Shown piece after piece: positions 40,101 to 50,100 of a stretch of DNA of 64,000 nucleotides. Position 1 is the first letter of the stretch. Each line of letters starts with the position of its first letter. The notes beneath the pieces were generated by a model, which was not told the origin of the DNA, made no database searches, and saw nothing but the letters and a program-made list of their open reading frames with translations. A program made the translations under genes and the position numbers. Source of the stretch: Scatophagus argus (lineage: Eukaryota; Chordata; Actinopteri; Scatophagidae); assembly GCF_020382885.2 (NCBI RefSeq), contig NC_058513.1, positions 14,967,641-15,031,640 on the forward strand, written 5' to 3'.

Positions 40101-40210
40101 GTCAGAGGCCATCATGGTGCAGGCAGGCATACACTAGCTGTTTTCCCACTTCGATCCGACCTCAGGGCCTCTGCGTCCTCACAAAGAAACCTGACACTTT
40201 CAAGATGAGT
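40101..40210 (-). other. trim8 5' UTR part of the first coding exon
   Basis: On the minus strand a long pyrimidine tract ending TTTTTCTCAAG makes a strong acceptor at 40210/40211. The exon then runs into the coding region. One or more non-coding exons must lie upstream. A donor-like GTAGGA at about 40694-40699 and the GC-richer region near 41900-42150 are weak candidates. Confidence 0.5.
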
Positions 40211-43200
40211 CTTGAGAAAAAGATAAAAACAGACCCGATGTCGTCCTGAAAGACCAGTCAATACGTTTCAACCCTTGTGACCAAATTAGATGAGTCTCCC
40301 TGACAGGCGACGAGTATTGCTTATTGCTGCAGCATGAAGGCAAATTCCAGAAAACTGACCAGAGAAGGCTTCAGGCAAGGATGACAACACCTTAGTGATT
40401 TCAACACACACAGCAGGGGCTGACGTTATACATATTACAGTAAACTGTGCTTTCCTTTCCTCTAAATCACACACAGTGGGTCTGCCCTGGCTTATAGCTT
40501 CTGTGTGTGTGTGTGTGTGTGTGTTTACAGGCCTACAGGAAGCTAAAAGCCTGTCAGCTACAGGTAAACTATGAAAAGAAAACAAGGCACAGAGATCTAA
40601 ACATCTACACAATTACTTATATGATCATAATGTGAATCAATCTCCGTATAGCACATGAAAAGACACCTGATCCGGCTCTGCTGCCTGCTCAGGCTCCTAC
40701 CTTGGGAGCTTCCCTTTACTTCAACGTCGGATTATGACTGACTGTGGACCAATTCAGACCAACAAACGAAGCATGAAAACCACGAGAAAGGACGGCTCCG
40801 GTCCACACCCCTGCTACTAGTCACACACACACACAGAGCTTTTCTTAAAAACCTGAATCTGTTTTATCAGGACCTCAAGGACGCCTGGTTTCCTCAATAA
40901 TCACAACGCAGCGCAATGCTTTTGTCCGCTGAATCATAAATAAGTATCCGAGGAGCCTCCACCTGCAATTTAATTATACATACAACCAGCGACGGTTTGG
41001 CAGTAGACAAGAAATGTTTTCAAAAAAACAAACAAACAAGTCAGATTAATACGACAGGTACCTACAGCCCTTCAATCTGACATAAAGGCGACATTTCTAT
41101 TTGATGAATAACGCCTGCTATGTGGCACAGCTCGCATATTTGTACACAAGGCCTCGGCTTTTCTACCGGGTTTTCTGTCGACAACAAAGGCCTTATAATC
41201 TCATTAAACAGAAAATCATATCCGGGCCATCATTTCGAGCCTGTTTACTGCATAGTTAATAGTTTTAATAGTCGAGTCCAGCTCCTGCGCACAAAACAAA
41301 GGGTTTTAGGATCCGCAGGAATGTTGGCTGCTGTTGCAGAGCCTTTTGCTTTCCCCCCTCCGACACATCTATCAAATATCTCCTGACCCAGAGATTATTA
41401 TTATTTTTATAACCAGCTCTGGCCTCTTTTTTCTTTTTACTTTGCTCTCCACCTTTTTCGCCTATTGTCGCCTCAGCCTTTAGCCAACAACATTATTTTT
41501 CTACTTCCTTATCTCGATTAAATCGTGTAAATTACCTCAGACGTCACCTCACCATTTTCTACCATTTCACAGGTACAGATAAACACTAGACTGCCAATGC
41601 TTTCCGACAAGGACGGTGGCTGCTAACATAAGATATGGTCATTATCTTAAAAAACAGCCATATTTATACAGGTAACTAGTAGAAATACAAAAATATACCC
41701 TGCTAATCTTAAAGGGGACGTCGCTTTTCTGTCCTTGTTAGGGGTAGCTGTCATCAGCCATCTTGCAAATCCCCATTTAAAAAAAAAGGAGATATCCGCC
41801 GTGGAAAGGCTGTTTCACCAAAGCTGCTTTTCGATAGCTGACCTACACGGTCACATCAACGCAAAGCCCCGTATTTATAAAAGAAAAACACGCCTTTCGT
41901 CGCTGCTGTAAGTCCAAACGGAGTTGTCTCGACGTGGTTATTTTTTCGTGGTTTTATCTGGTCGGTGTATCCGGTGTGAATCGGCTTCGTGGTTCATAAA
42001 AATCCGACACGGTTGTGAATAATAATTGGTGTTTTCTCTCTCTCCCCCCTCCTCCTTTCTTTCTCTGTCTCTATCGGTCAGGCTTTGGAGAGAGGAGGAA
42101 TGCAGGCGAGCTGGACTAGTCGCCAAACCAGCGTCAAGGTAGCCAATGTAACACGAGACTTCCGGTGTCGCTTTTCAAAATAAAACCAGGGTTCGGGGGT
42201 GCGCTCAAAGGAAGAAGCTGTCACGAACACGACAAAGACAGTTAATCATCCAGAAACGCGTATTATCCCTAAAATAACATAAATGGCATATTTTAGATTT
42301 CAAATGACATATTTTAAATCCAGTATTTTTTGACGATGGAATATAGCTCAGTGGTGTTCAAAGTACTTATATTTCATAATATGCAACCTTATATTTCAAC
42401 TCCGCTACATCTCAGGGGCAAAAATTCTACTTTTTACACCACTACATTTGTCTGACAGCTTTAGTTACTAGTTACTTACTGTGTACTATTACATTCTTAT
42501 TTACAACATACAGAAATAGCTTTGTTTTGTAATTTTATGTTTTCATTGAATATTGCTGTTACTTTGTGTATAACCTACATGTTTGCATGTTATATTTACA
42601 TGTCTATGTATAAGCACCCGTTCTTGTTTTTAGCTGTATGTTTGTTTCTCTCTTCCAGAAATTTGTTTTTGGGACCGTGTGTAAACACGCTGAATGCAGC
42701 TTAACACCACAGTCAAATTCCTTACATGCATACATACTGTACTTGGCCAGTGGAGCTAATTCTGATTCTGGTAATAACTCAGCGTTACCCAACCAGTTGG
42801 GCGGAACTCTTACAACAAACAAGGCTGGCGTGAAAACCAGTGCAACATGTTAGCCACACACCCAGCGGCAGACATGTTTCCAATGCATACGAGCCCAACA
42901 GGCACTCTGACTTTAGCTGTGTTGTAAACCTCAGAAAACCCCTGAATACTATTTTAGTTACTGGACATTTTTCACTAGCTGGGTTGCCAGCTGTTGCAGT
43001 ACACATTGGGTTTTCCAGAACTTTTTGTTGAAAACAGCTACCTGCTGCAAAACAAGACCAATGACACTGGTCATCAAAACATGGGTGCTAATACTCTACG
43101 GATTTGTCACAAGCAACCACATTCATAATTAGTCGATGCAGGTGGAGGGTGTAAAACAATTTGAACCTTATTTTTGAGGGTCATGGTGATTTATCATTGT

Positions 43201-43802
43201 AGTAAAATAGAAGTCTTCCATATAAAACAGATGCTTCTGCATGAATGCTACAACATTATGCTTTATTTTGAAGCGGAATCAGAGAACTTCCTGTATGATT
43301 CAGGCTGTTTCTGGCTGACCTGACGCAGTTTCTCGGCAACATCAGCCGCCCCCTCCTCCCTCGTTACCTCCGCTTCCCTCCGTCCCTCCCTCCTTCCGGA
43401 TCAATGCTACGGCGGTCACGTGACCTGTCACACAACTGATGTGTGTCACGTTTTAACCGGGAGGAGCTGGGGGACGACCGGGGAGGAAGGGCAGGAAATC
43501 ATACTTAAAAGGCTTATTGCATTTGTTAATGGCCTGGACATTCATGGATGTTCCTCTGGGGCAACACTGCAACAGTGTGTGTGTGTGTGTGTGTGTGTGT
43601 TTCTCTACATGGTGGTGTTGCAGGAAAATATGACTGTAATATTCCTGTATTATTCCCTCACAGACTAAAGGTGCACTCCACGTTAGTCTGACCAAACGTA
43701 GCAGACATTGGGGCACCTTTTTGTTGCAACATAGTTCTTTTAAATTCTCAATAACATGAACTCTCACACACTTCACACAGACAATGTGGTCTTTCATACT
43801 CA
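40211..43802. other. trim8 upstream intron, promoter and spacer
   Basis: I see no coding exon. A GT microsatellite lies at about 40502-40524. The stretch 41870-42180 has CpG-containing, pyrimidine-rich DNA and a CCAAT match near 42140, so it is the likeliest trim8 promoter, but this is a guess. A fragment of the CAGTGGTG repeat lies at about 42347-42490. A second short CpG-containing stretch is near 43330-43490. Confidence 0.4.
43574..43600 (+). repeat. (GT)n microsatellite
   Basis: An uninterrupted TG run of about 26 bp between trim8 and the U5 genes. Confidence 0.95.
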
Positions 43803-44564
43803 CAGTGGTGGAGGCAGTATAAAGACTGTTTACTAAAAAGCAATGTCACATTGTGAAAATGCCCCAAAACTTAAATTTTACCTTTACAAAAAAGTATGAA
43901 AGAATCATTAGAAAAATGTACTTTAAGTATCAAAAGTAAAAGTATGTATCGTGCAAAATGACAACTACGCTGATAATCATTTAATGGTTTCATTTTAAAA
44001 GTAATAAAACCACAGACAAATCTGTGAATTAACCATCCCAGTGTGAGAATTTGCTGATCTTTGTTGTACAAATTTTAAACAGATTATCATCTGATCTGGA
44101 CTTTTGGTCACACAAGACTTTTAAGGACAATTTTCTGACATTTCATAGACTAAATGAATAATTTATTAACTTAGAAAAGAATCAGTAGATTAACCTACAA
44201 TGAAAATTATCTTTAGTTGCAACCGACCACTTGCTTTAATGTTTAAGTGGTGTTTTAATACTGCAGCTGGTCGAGGTGGAGATACAGTTAAACAACTTGT
44301 ATCGAGTTTGGTAGTTTATTCGGCATCATAACAATGCTTCAAATTTTATAAGATAATCGTATTCATATATAAAGTTTATGTCTGCAAAGCCACTGCAGCT
44401 GTCACACTGATGTCGTGAAATTAGATGTATCACGTTTCACGTTGACATGTAGAAATATAGTAGCAGAAATATACAATTAAAATGAAAATACTGTAGTTAA
44501 GTATAAGCACCTAAAAACCTACTTCAGTATTTGAGTAAATGTACGTTATTGCTTTCTCCTACTG
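43803..44564 (+). repeat. CAGTGGTG-ended DNA-transposon-like repeat
   Basis: It starts CAGTGGTGGAGGCAGTATAA. Near the right end it carries CAGTATTTGAGTAAATGTAC and closes CTCCTACTG, an imperfect inverse of the left end. It is the same family as 14985-15705, with a diverged interior and no coding capacity. Confidence 0.6.
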
Positions 44565-44796
44565 AATGCTCAGTTTGAACTACTTTATATATCGCTGGGT
44601 GAAATAAATGAAATAACATGAAATAAATGAAGTACTCATATCTCCTACTTATGTAAAACTATTAAGACTTAAGCATAGAAATACTTTGATAAGACTAGCA
44701 GGAATACATTGAAAATATCACCTCGAAATAAAACACGCTAAAACTACATTTAAATCAAACTGACACCATATTCACCGGACACCATATTCCCCATAA

Positions 44797-44810
44797 CGTT
44801 TTCTTTCAAC
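44797..44810 (-). terminator. snRNA 3' box of U5 copy 1
   Basis: The minus strand reads GTTGAAAGAAAACG about 10 nt past the RNA end. This is close to the Pol II snRNA 3' box (GTTTN0-3AAARNNAGA) that directs 3'-end formation. Copy 2 has a similar element at the same distance. Confidence 0.6.
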
Positions 44811-44819
44811 ATGTTCAGG

Positions 44820-44936
44820 AAGCCCCGCTAAACGCAGGGCATCAAAAAATTGGGTAAAACTCTTGTTGTTCCACTCCACGGAAATCTTTAGTAAAAGGCG
44901 AAAGATTTATACGATCTGAAGTGAAACAAGAGTGAT
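44820..44936 (-). ncRNA. rnu5: U5 spliceosomal snRNA, copy 1 (variant)
   Basis: Read on the minus strand this is a U5 snRNA of about 117 nt. It contains the invariant loop 1 sequence CGCCTTTTACTAAAG, which holds exon ends during splicing, within CAGATCGTATAAATC and GATTTCCGTGG. It also has the Sm-binding site AATTTTTTG and a 3' stem-loop, GCCCTGC...GCGGGGC. U5 is the core RNA of the U5 snRNP in the major and minor spliceosomes. Compared with copy 2 the stem bases differ in a paired way: CAC/GTG here against CTC/GAG there. The lower stem ACTCTTG/CAAGAGT is perfect. It is therefore likely functional rather than a pseudogene. Ends are inferred by comparison with human U5 and may be off by a few bases. 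Confidence 0.93.
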
Positions 44937-44980
44937 CTGCCGCTTGGTGGACAGACAGACCGACCAGATTAACGACGATA

Positions 44981-45000
44981 CCACTTTAACTGCTGGTTCA
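44981..45000 (-). promoter_or_regulatory. Proximal sequence element (PSE) of U5 copy 1
   Basis: The minus strand reads TGAACCAGCAGTTAAAGTGG, ending about 45 nt before the RNA start. That is the usual place for the SNAPc-bound PSE. The block ACCAGNNGTNAA is shared with copy 2 at the same distance. There is no TATA box behind it, as expected for a Pol II snRNA gene. Confidence 0.65.
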
Positions 45001-45140
45001 CTGTCAGTTTTTACTGAAACAACAACTCACGCCACATAATGCACATAAAGACCCGAGGAACCAACTTACTGTTACCTTTTATGTTAAAAAACAAAACATT
45101 ACTACGCTTATTTTGGCATTAGTTAGCTAATCACACTATG

Positions 45141-45160
45141 GCGCACGGCATGATGGGACA
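45141..45160 (-). promoter_or_regulatory. ZNF143/Staf-like distal element of U5 copy 1
   Basis: The minus strand reads TGTCCCATCATGCCGTGCGC, matching the Staf/ZNF143 motif (TTCCCAGMATGCMTYGCG) with a few changes. It lies about 205-225 bp upstream of the RNA start, the usual position of the snRNA distal sequence element. Confidence 0.65.
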
Positions 45161-45603
45161 GCGCTTTCACTTCCGGGTTATCATTACGTTAAATTTCTTC
45201 ACATCGCTGCCTCAGTTCTTTGGGTGAATTTAAAATGGAAATTTCAACTTTACAGTCAAATGCACTAGTGCACCATTAAATGTGTTATTCCCAGTAGTTT
45301 TAAATTTCTATTTTATCCAACTTTTTATCTTTTTATTTTTATATTCTACTTCTTGCTCCCGGGACCTGAGTCCTAATTTCGTACCATAAACATGTGAATG
45401 TGAGCTGGTATGACAACAAAGTTCCCTGAATCCTTTTAGTATCCTGACTGGTGAATATATTTAGAATAATAGAAACAGGGAGGAACGTATAACATTTTCT
45501 ATACGCATCCTAAACATTAGTCTTCTATTTGACTGATCAGAAGTCAGACATCTCACAAAACGCAACGAATTGTGAGACTAAAACTTATTTTGTTTATGGG
45601 TTT

Positions 45604-45617
45604 TCTTGTTTTTTTAC
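45604..45617 (-). terminator. snRNA 3' box of U5 copy 2
   Basis: The minus strand reads GTAAAAAAACAAGA about 9 nt past the RNA end, close to the 3' box consensus. Confidence 0.6.
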
Positions 45618-45625
45618 ATATCAGG

Positions 45626-45743
45626 AAGCCTCGCACTTAAGCAAGGCATCAAAAAATTGGGTAAAACTCTTAGTGATCCTCTCCACGGAAATCTTTAGTA
45701 AAAGGCGAAAGATTTATACGATCTGAAGAGAAATCAGAGTAAT
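45626..45743 (-). ncRNA. rnu5: U5 spliceosomal snRNA, copy 2
   Basis: This is a second U5 snRNA of about 118 nt, about 0.8 kb upstream of copy 1 and in the same orientation. It has the same loop 1 (CGCCTTTTACTAAAG), flanks and Sm site AATTTTTTG. Its 5' part, ACTCTGATTTCTCTTCAG, is closer to human U5 (ACTCTGGTTTCTCTTCAG) than copy 1 is. The 3' stem-loop is GCCTTGC...GCGAGGC. The promoter elements are independent of those of copy 1, so the two are separate transcription units. Assigned by sequence recognition; exact ends are inferred. Confidence 0.95.
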
Positions 45744-45788
45744 CTGCCCGTCAGACGTCCCATCAGGCCCAACACTTTTGAGGGAACA

Positions 45789-45805
45789 TGCGCTTCACCA
45801 CTGGT
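45789..45805 (-). promoter_or_regulatory. Proximal sequence element (PSE) of U5 copy 2
   Basis: The minus strand reads ACCAGTGGTGAAGCGCA, ending about 46 nt before the RNA start. It shares ACCAGNNGTNAA with copy 1 at matching distance. A different PSE-like string, CAAAAGTG, sits closer (45773-45780) but is too near the start. Confidence 0.5.
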
Positions 45806-45956
45806 GTATCGTTACGACAACTCAACAAAACAAACGATAAGCTCATTTAGTCATCGTGCGGACACACATAGCAGCGATGATTAAAGCAAACGTTGCGCTG
45901 GTTAACTACGACACCGGGAACGCAACATTTACCCTTATTTTTTTATGAATGTTATG

Positions 45957-45977
45957 GCGCAAGGCATGCTGGGAGCA
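45957..45977 (-). promoter_or_regulatory. ZNF143/Staf distal element of U5 copy 2
   Basis: The minus strand contains TCCCAGCATGCCTTGCGC, an almost exact ZNF143/Staf site. It is about 214-234 bp upstream of the RNA start, parallel to the site of copy 1. The flanking TATGGCGCA is shared by both copies. Confidence 0.75.
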
Positions 45978-46703
45978 GGGGGACTTCATTGTCGTTTCAT
46001 CTGGTTTCACAACCCCCCCCTTACAAGTTTCCATGCAGACATACAGATTGCAATGCCACCGATGAAAATCTCCCATATTATTTGTTTCAAACTTTTACTA
46101 AAGTTTATGTCTGCAAAGCTGCACAAAACCTCACAGAATTCACGCAGAACAACGACTCCCTGTGGTCACCGGACTGTTGGAGTTCTCATACAGAAAGACT
46201 GCGACTGCGTCAAACTTTCAGACCAGCTCAAAGCGGTATTTAACAAGACAGGGATTTTATGCCGGCGTTAGTTTTAAGTTTAATATAACTGCATTAAAGT
46301 CCATTAAGCATTTAAGTAAAAAAGAAATAAAATTTGAAATGAAAATACATCAGTGTGACTCACCTGTAAGAAGAAAAGTGGCCTTCGTATCCTCTACGTA
46401 TTCAGCGCAGCAGAGTTGATATACCTGACCGTATCAGCGGTCGGCAGCTTACCTGCGCAGGTGTTACTAACCTCTCAGCAGCTGAAGCATAATGTTTTCC
46501 CCCCCACATTCCTTTACTCTCTGAACATCAGACAGTAAAGATAAAAATGTCCAATAATTAGCAAGGATGACAGTTAGCTAGCTTAGCTCACCTCTGCCCC
46601 AACCCCGCTTGACCTTTGACCTACCTTCAAATTGTCAAAAAAAAAAAAACCCACAATAAATTCAGGACTAGACAGAAATTTCGACTGAGAGATTTAGAGA
46701 ACA
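45978..46703. other. Spacer between U5 copy 2 and st6galnac1
   Basis: I recognise no gene. Open frames here have no similarity I know and no splice context. Confidence 0.45.
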
Positions 46704-46709
46704 TTTATT
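46704..46709 (-). other. Candidate poly(A) signal of st6galnac1
   Basis: This is AATAAA on the minus strand, about 430 bp past the stop codon. Confidence 0.4.
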
Positions 46710-47137
46710 AACACACACTAATTGCTTTTTGAGCCTCTGGTTAGCCCGGTGCCGTGGGATCCATCTCGACACAGGCCGTTTGTTTACAGGTGTTACGCCG
46801 AGTTCTGTAACCCGCCAGATTCTGTGACCTGGTTAGGAAGTGTGACCTTTGCAGGCCGCCGTAAATTTCCGCTGTATTATGGGTTACCAAACATTTCGAA
46901 ACTAGTCAGGTATAAGATACCAAAGGAATCACAAACTTTAGCTTCTATATCCAACTTGGGTTAACAATAAATGTACTTTACTCATTCATGTGTCAAAGAA
47001 TCATCCAGACAAACGATATTTGGGGTAAGCTGAGGGTCAGCAGGTGGTGCTATTTGGTGGTGAAAAGAGGTTCCACCTTGACATGGTGGAGAGCTTTGTG
47101 TCCCTGTGTTCGTCCTTAGTATCATTCTCATTGTGTC

Positions 47138-50100
47138 CTATGGCTTTCCTGTCCCTGTTCCTGAGTCTGTCCTTTGATAAAGCCTAATTATTTTGCTGTT
47201 GTGCAGTTTTGTCCACATGTTCTTCTCCAAGATGTAGTCATGGTTGATGTAGAAAACAACATTGGTTTTATTACTCTCAAAATAGTAGTTAGAGTATTTC
47301 TTGTAGTCCTCGGTCATGAATCCATATGCGGTCACCTAAAAATGACAAAAACAGAGAACAGATTGAGAACAGATAACACCAAGAAATTTTGAGAATTCAA
47401 TTTAAGCTAAGCTAAGCTAATCACTTAATAGACAGATGTGAGAGTGATATCAGTCTTCTCATCTAACTCTTGTGAAATTTCCCACAATGTTATACTACTC
47501 GTTTAAAAAACAGTTCAAGCATGTATAAAGCATTGCATACTGTATGCTTCAGAGGTATGAGTTCATATCATAGCACATGGACATGTTTTAAATAATAATA
47601 ACTTACAATGTCACAGGTGTGCAGAGCCAGGAAGAGAGTGAATGCCCCATTGGTTGGTCTGAATATCGCCCAGTATGAAGAATTGAGATGAGCAGACCTT
47701 AAGAACCTGTGGGCAATGAACAAAATCAGTCTTTTATGTATATGGTGAGACAAACTGCAGACACCAAAGCAGCTTTAATAAAGTGAGAATTTTGTCAGTT
47801 TTTTTAGTCTTCTTTTTGTCATCTTTTGTTATCTACATCGTTTTTATCTGTTGGTTTTATTGTTTGTAATGTCATCAAACAATTTACTTTTACTTTCCAT
47901 TTTTTGCCATCTTAATATTGTTTTTAATCTTTTGGCTACACCTCTGCATGAAAATCCTAAAATGTAAAAAAAAAATAAAAAGGTTTGGGTGAAATTAAGA
48001 AAGGAGGTTGACCTGTTGCGCACATATCTGAGGAAATCCTGATGCAGAACATAGAAGCGACTCTCGTTGTACTGCCCACTGTAGTACATCCTTGGCCTGG
48101 AGGGTTAAAATACAAAAGTCATTAGTGATAACGAAAGGATGACATGCTGTAAAGTGAGCTTTGCTACATCTTCTCTTGTCTCAGGACTTAATCTGCCTTG
48201 TTGGTGCACTTAAACACAGAGTGCTCACTGCAAATGTCAGTGAACAGTCCTTTTTGTCCAGTCTTTATTGTGCCATTGGATTAATTCTAAATATTTTCAG
48301 AGTTTGGAGAACAAAACTTTATTTTTGTGCTGTATGTTCTTTCAAAACAAATACATATCTACCTGAAATTCACACAGTATACATAATAAATGCATACGTT
48401 TGACATTCAGTATTAAATTTCACTCATTAAATCATAATTCAAACACAAAATAAATGATTATTAAGTTTAAAACGGACAATTTAAATGTAAATTTAAGTTT
48501 GGTGACTGAGCCACAAAGGAGTGTACAGTCTATCTTATGAGCGCTTAACATGACTTGTTAGCCCATTAACAACTCGTGAGAAAAAGTGACTTTGAAAATA
48601 AACGTTTGCTTGCTTCAGCTGTTAGACTGTTTCCAGGCCAAATCCAGGCTGTTCCAGCAGTGGACACACTGTATCTGTGTGTTTGTGTTTGCGCGTGCAC
48701 GTTACTCTCAGTTAGGAATATGCAGAGAGTTCATATTCACCGTTTATTGTGATAAAAGCCAGCTGAGATCCTTTCTCCCTTGAGAAGACCCTTGAGCCAA
48801 CTGAAGTCCGTCAATCCCTCAGGAATCATTACGTATTTTATACCCTGCCAAAAGAAAGAGGATGACGGATGAGTGTGTGTGTCTGTGTGTGTGTTATACA
48901 TTATGAGGACCCACCTTATTCCATTCTTACTTATGAGGACAAAGTCAAAGTCCCTGCAATGTGAATCATAAAATTTTAGGGTGAAGACCTACTTTAAGGT
49001 TAGGTTGACATCAGGGTCAGGATTAGACAGGTAATGCCTATTGTTATGGTTAGGTGGTGGTCAAGCCTGCAGGAAATGAATGTTATGTCCCCAGAAGTGA
49101 TGGAAACAGGACTGTATATGTGTGTGTGAAAGGGGTATGAATCATTACAATATTACACGGTTGTTGTTTGAGCTTGAGTACCTCGTCAGTTGGGACAGAC
49201 GTGTATCCGTACTTCTTGAACTGATGCAGCGACCTCGTGATGGAGTGGGCCGTGTGGACGTACACCGACGTTCTATTTCCCACATCTTCTTCATGACCTT
49301 TGATGACGGCACCGTTCATCCTGTCGCACAAACATCCACACCAGAAACCAGGGTTTTAATCTCGGGCTTTTTGTCAGTGGTGACACCATGTGATGATTAA
49401 TGGAGTTTTTTAGTCCATTTTGTTTACACTGAAAACAGAAGATGAGCATTTTCAGTAAATCCCCCTTGTGGCCTTCAGCTGGAAACAGCTGCAAAAAACC
49501 CCAGCATCCTACATATTGCAGAGTACGTGCAGCACCAGTAATGTTTTGCTTTGTGAATTGGATAAACAGCTTCAGTTTGTTTGAGCTTCTTTGGCAACAC
49601 CCACTGCTGAGAAAAAAGTGCCACAAACCACCTTTCATCATCTGGTTACCGCAGTCAGTCTTTGCTCACTGTAAACTTCTCTTCTGATGCCAGATAGTTA
49701 AAGACGGATTAAGAAGTGTTTGTGCAAGGCGTGGCAGCAATTCTCAAAAGGGATTTCTCAATCTTCAGCCTCTCTGAGAGAAAGGGGATTTTTTACCTTT
49801 TGTTGTCCTCATGTTACGAAGAGTCATAATGCATTTTCTCCTTCCACACCACATCACAACACGTCTGCTTCAGGAGACTTTCTTGTGTTAAATATTGTTG
49901 GGTTTATCCGATGTTAAAGACTCCTGAAAACAGCAGCAGCGCACTTCTTTTTTCTTTTGACTGTCACAACCTAACAGAAGAGGCTGCTCCCTTCTTCTCT
50001 TAACAAAGTCATCCACAGTCTTTACCTCCACATACATGAGTGAGAGTTTGACAGTGGGCTTTGTATGTGGGTTTTGTTTCGTGAGCTTATATAAAGCATA

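Noticed and set aside
45773-45780. CAAAAGTG considered as the PSE of U5 copy 2
   Set aside because: It ends only about 29 nt from the RNA start. The block at 45789-45805 matches copy 1 in both sequence and distance.
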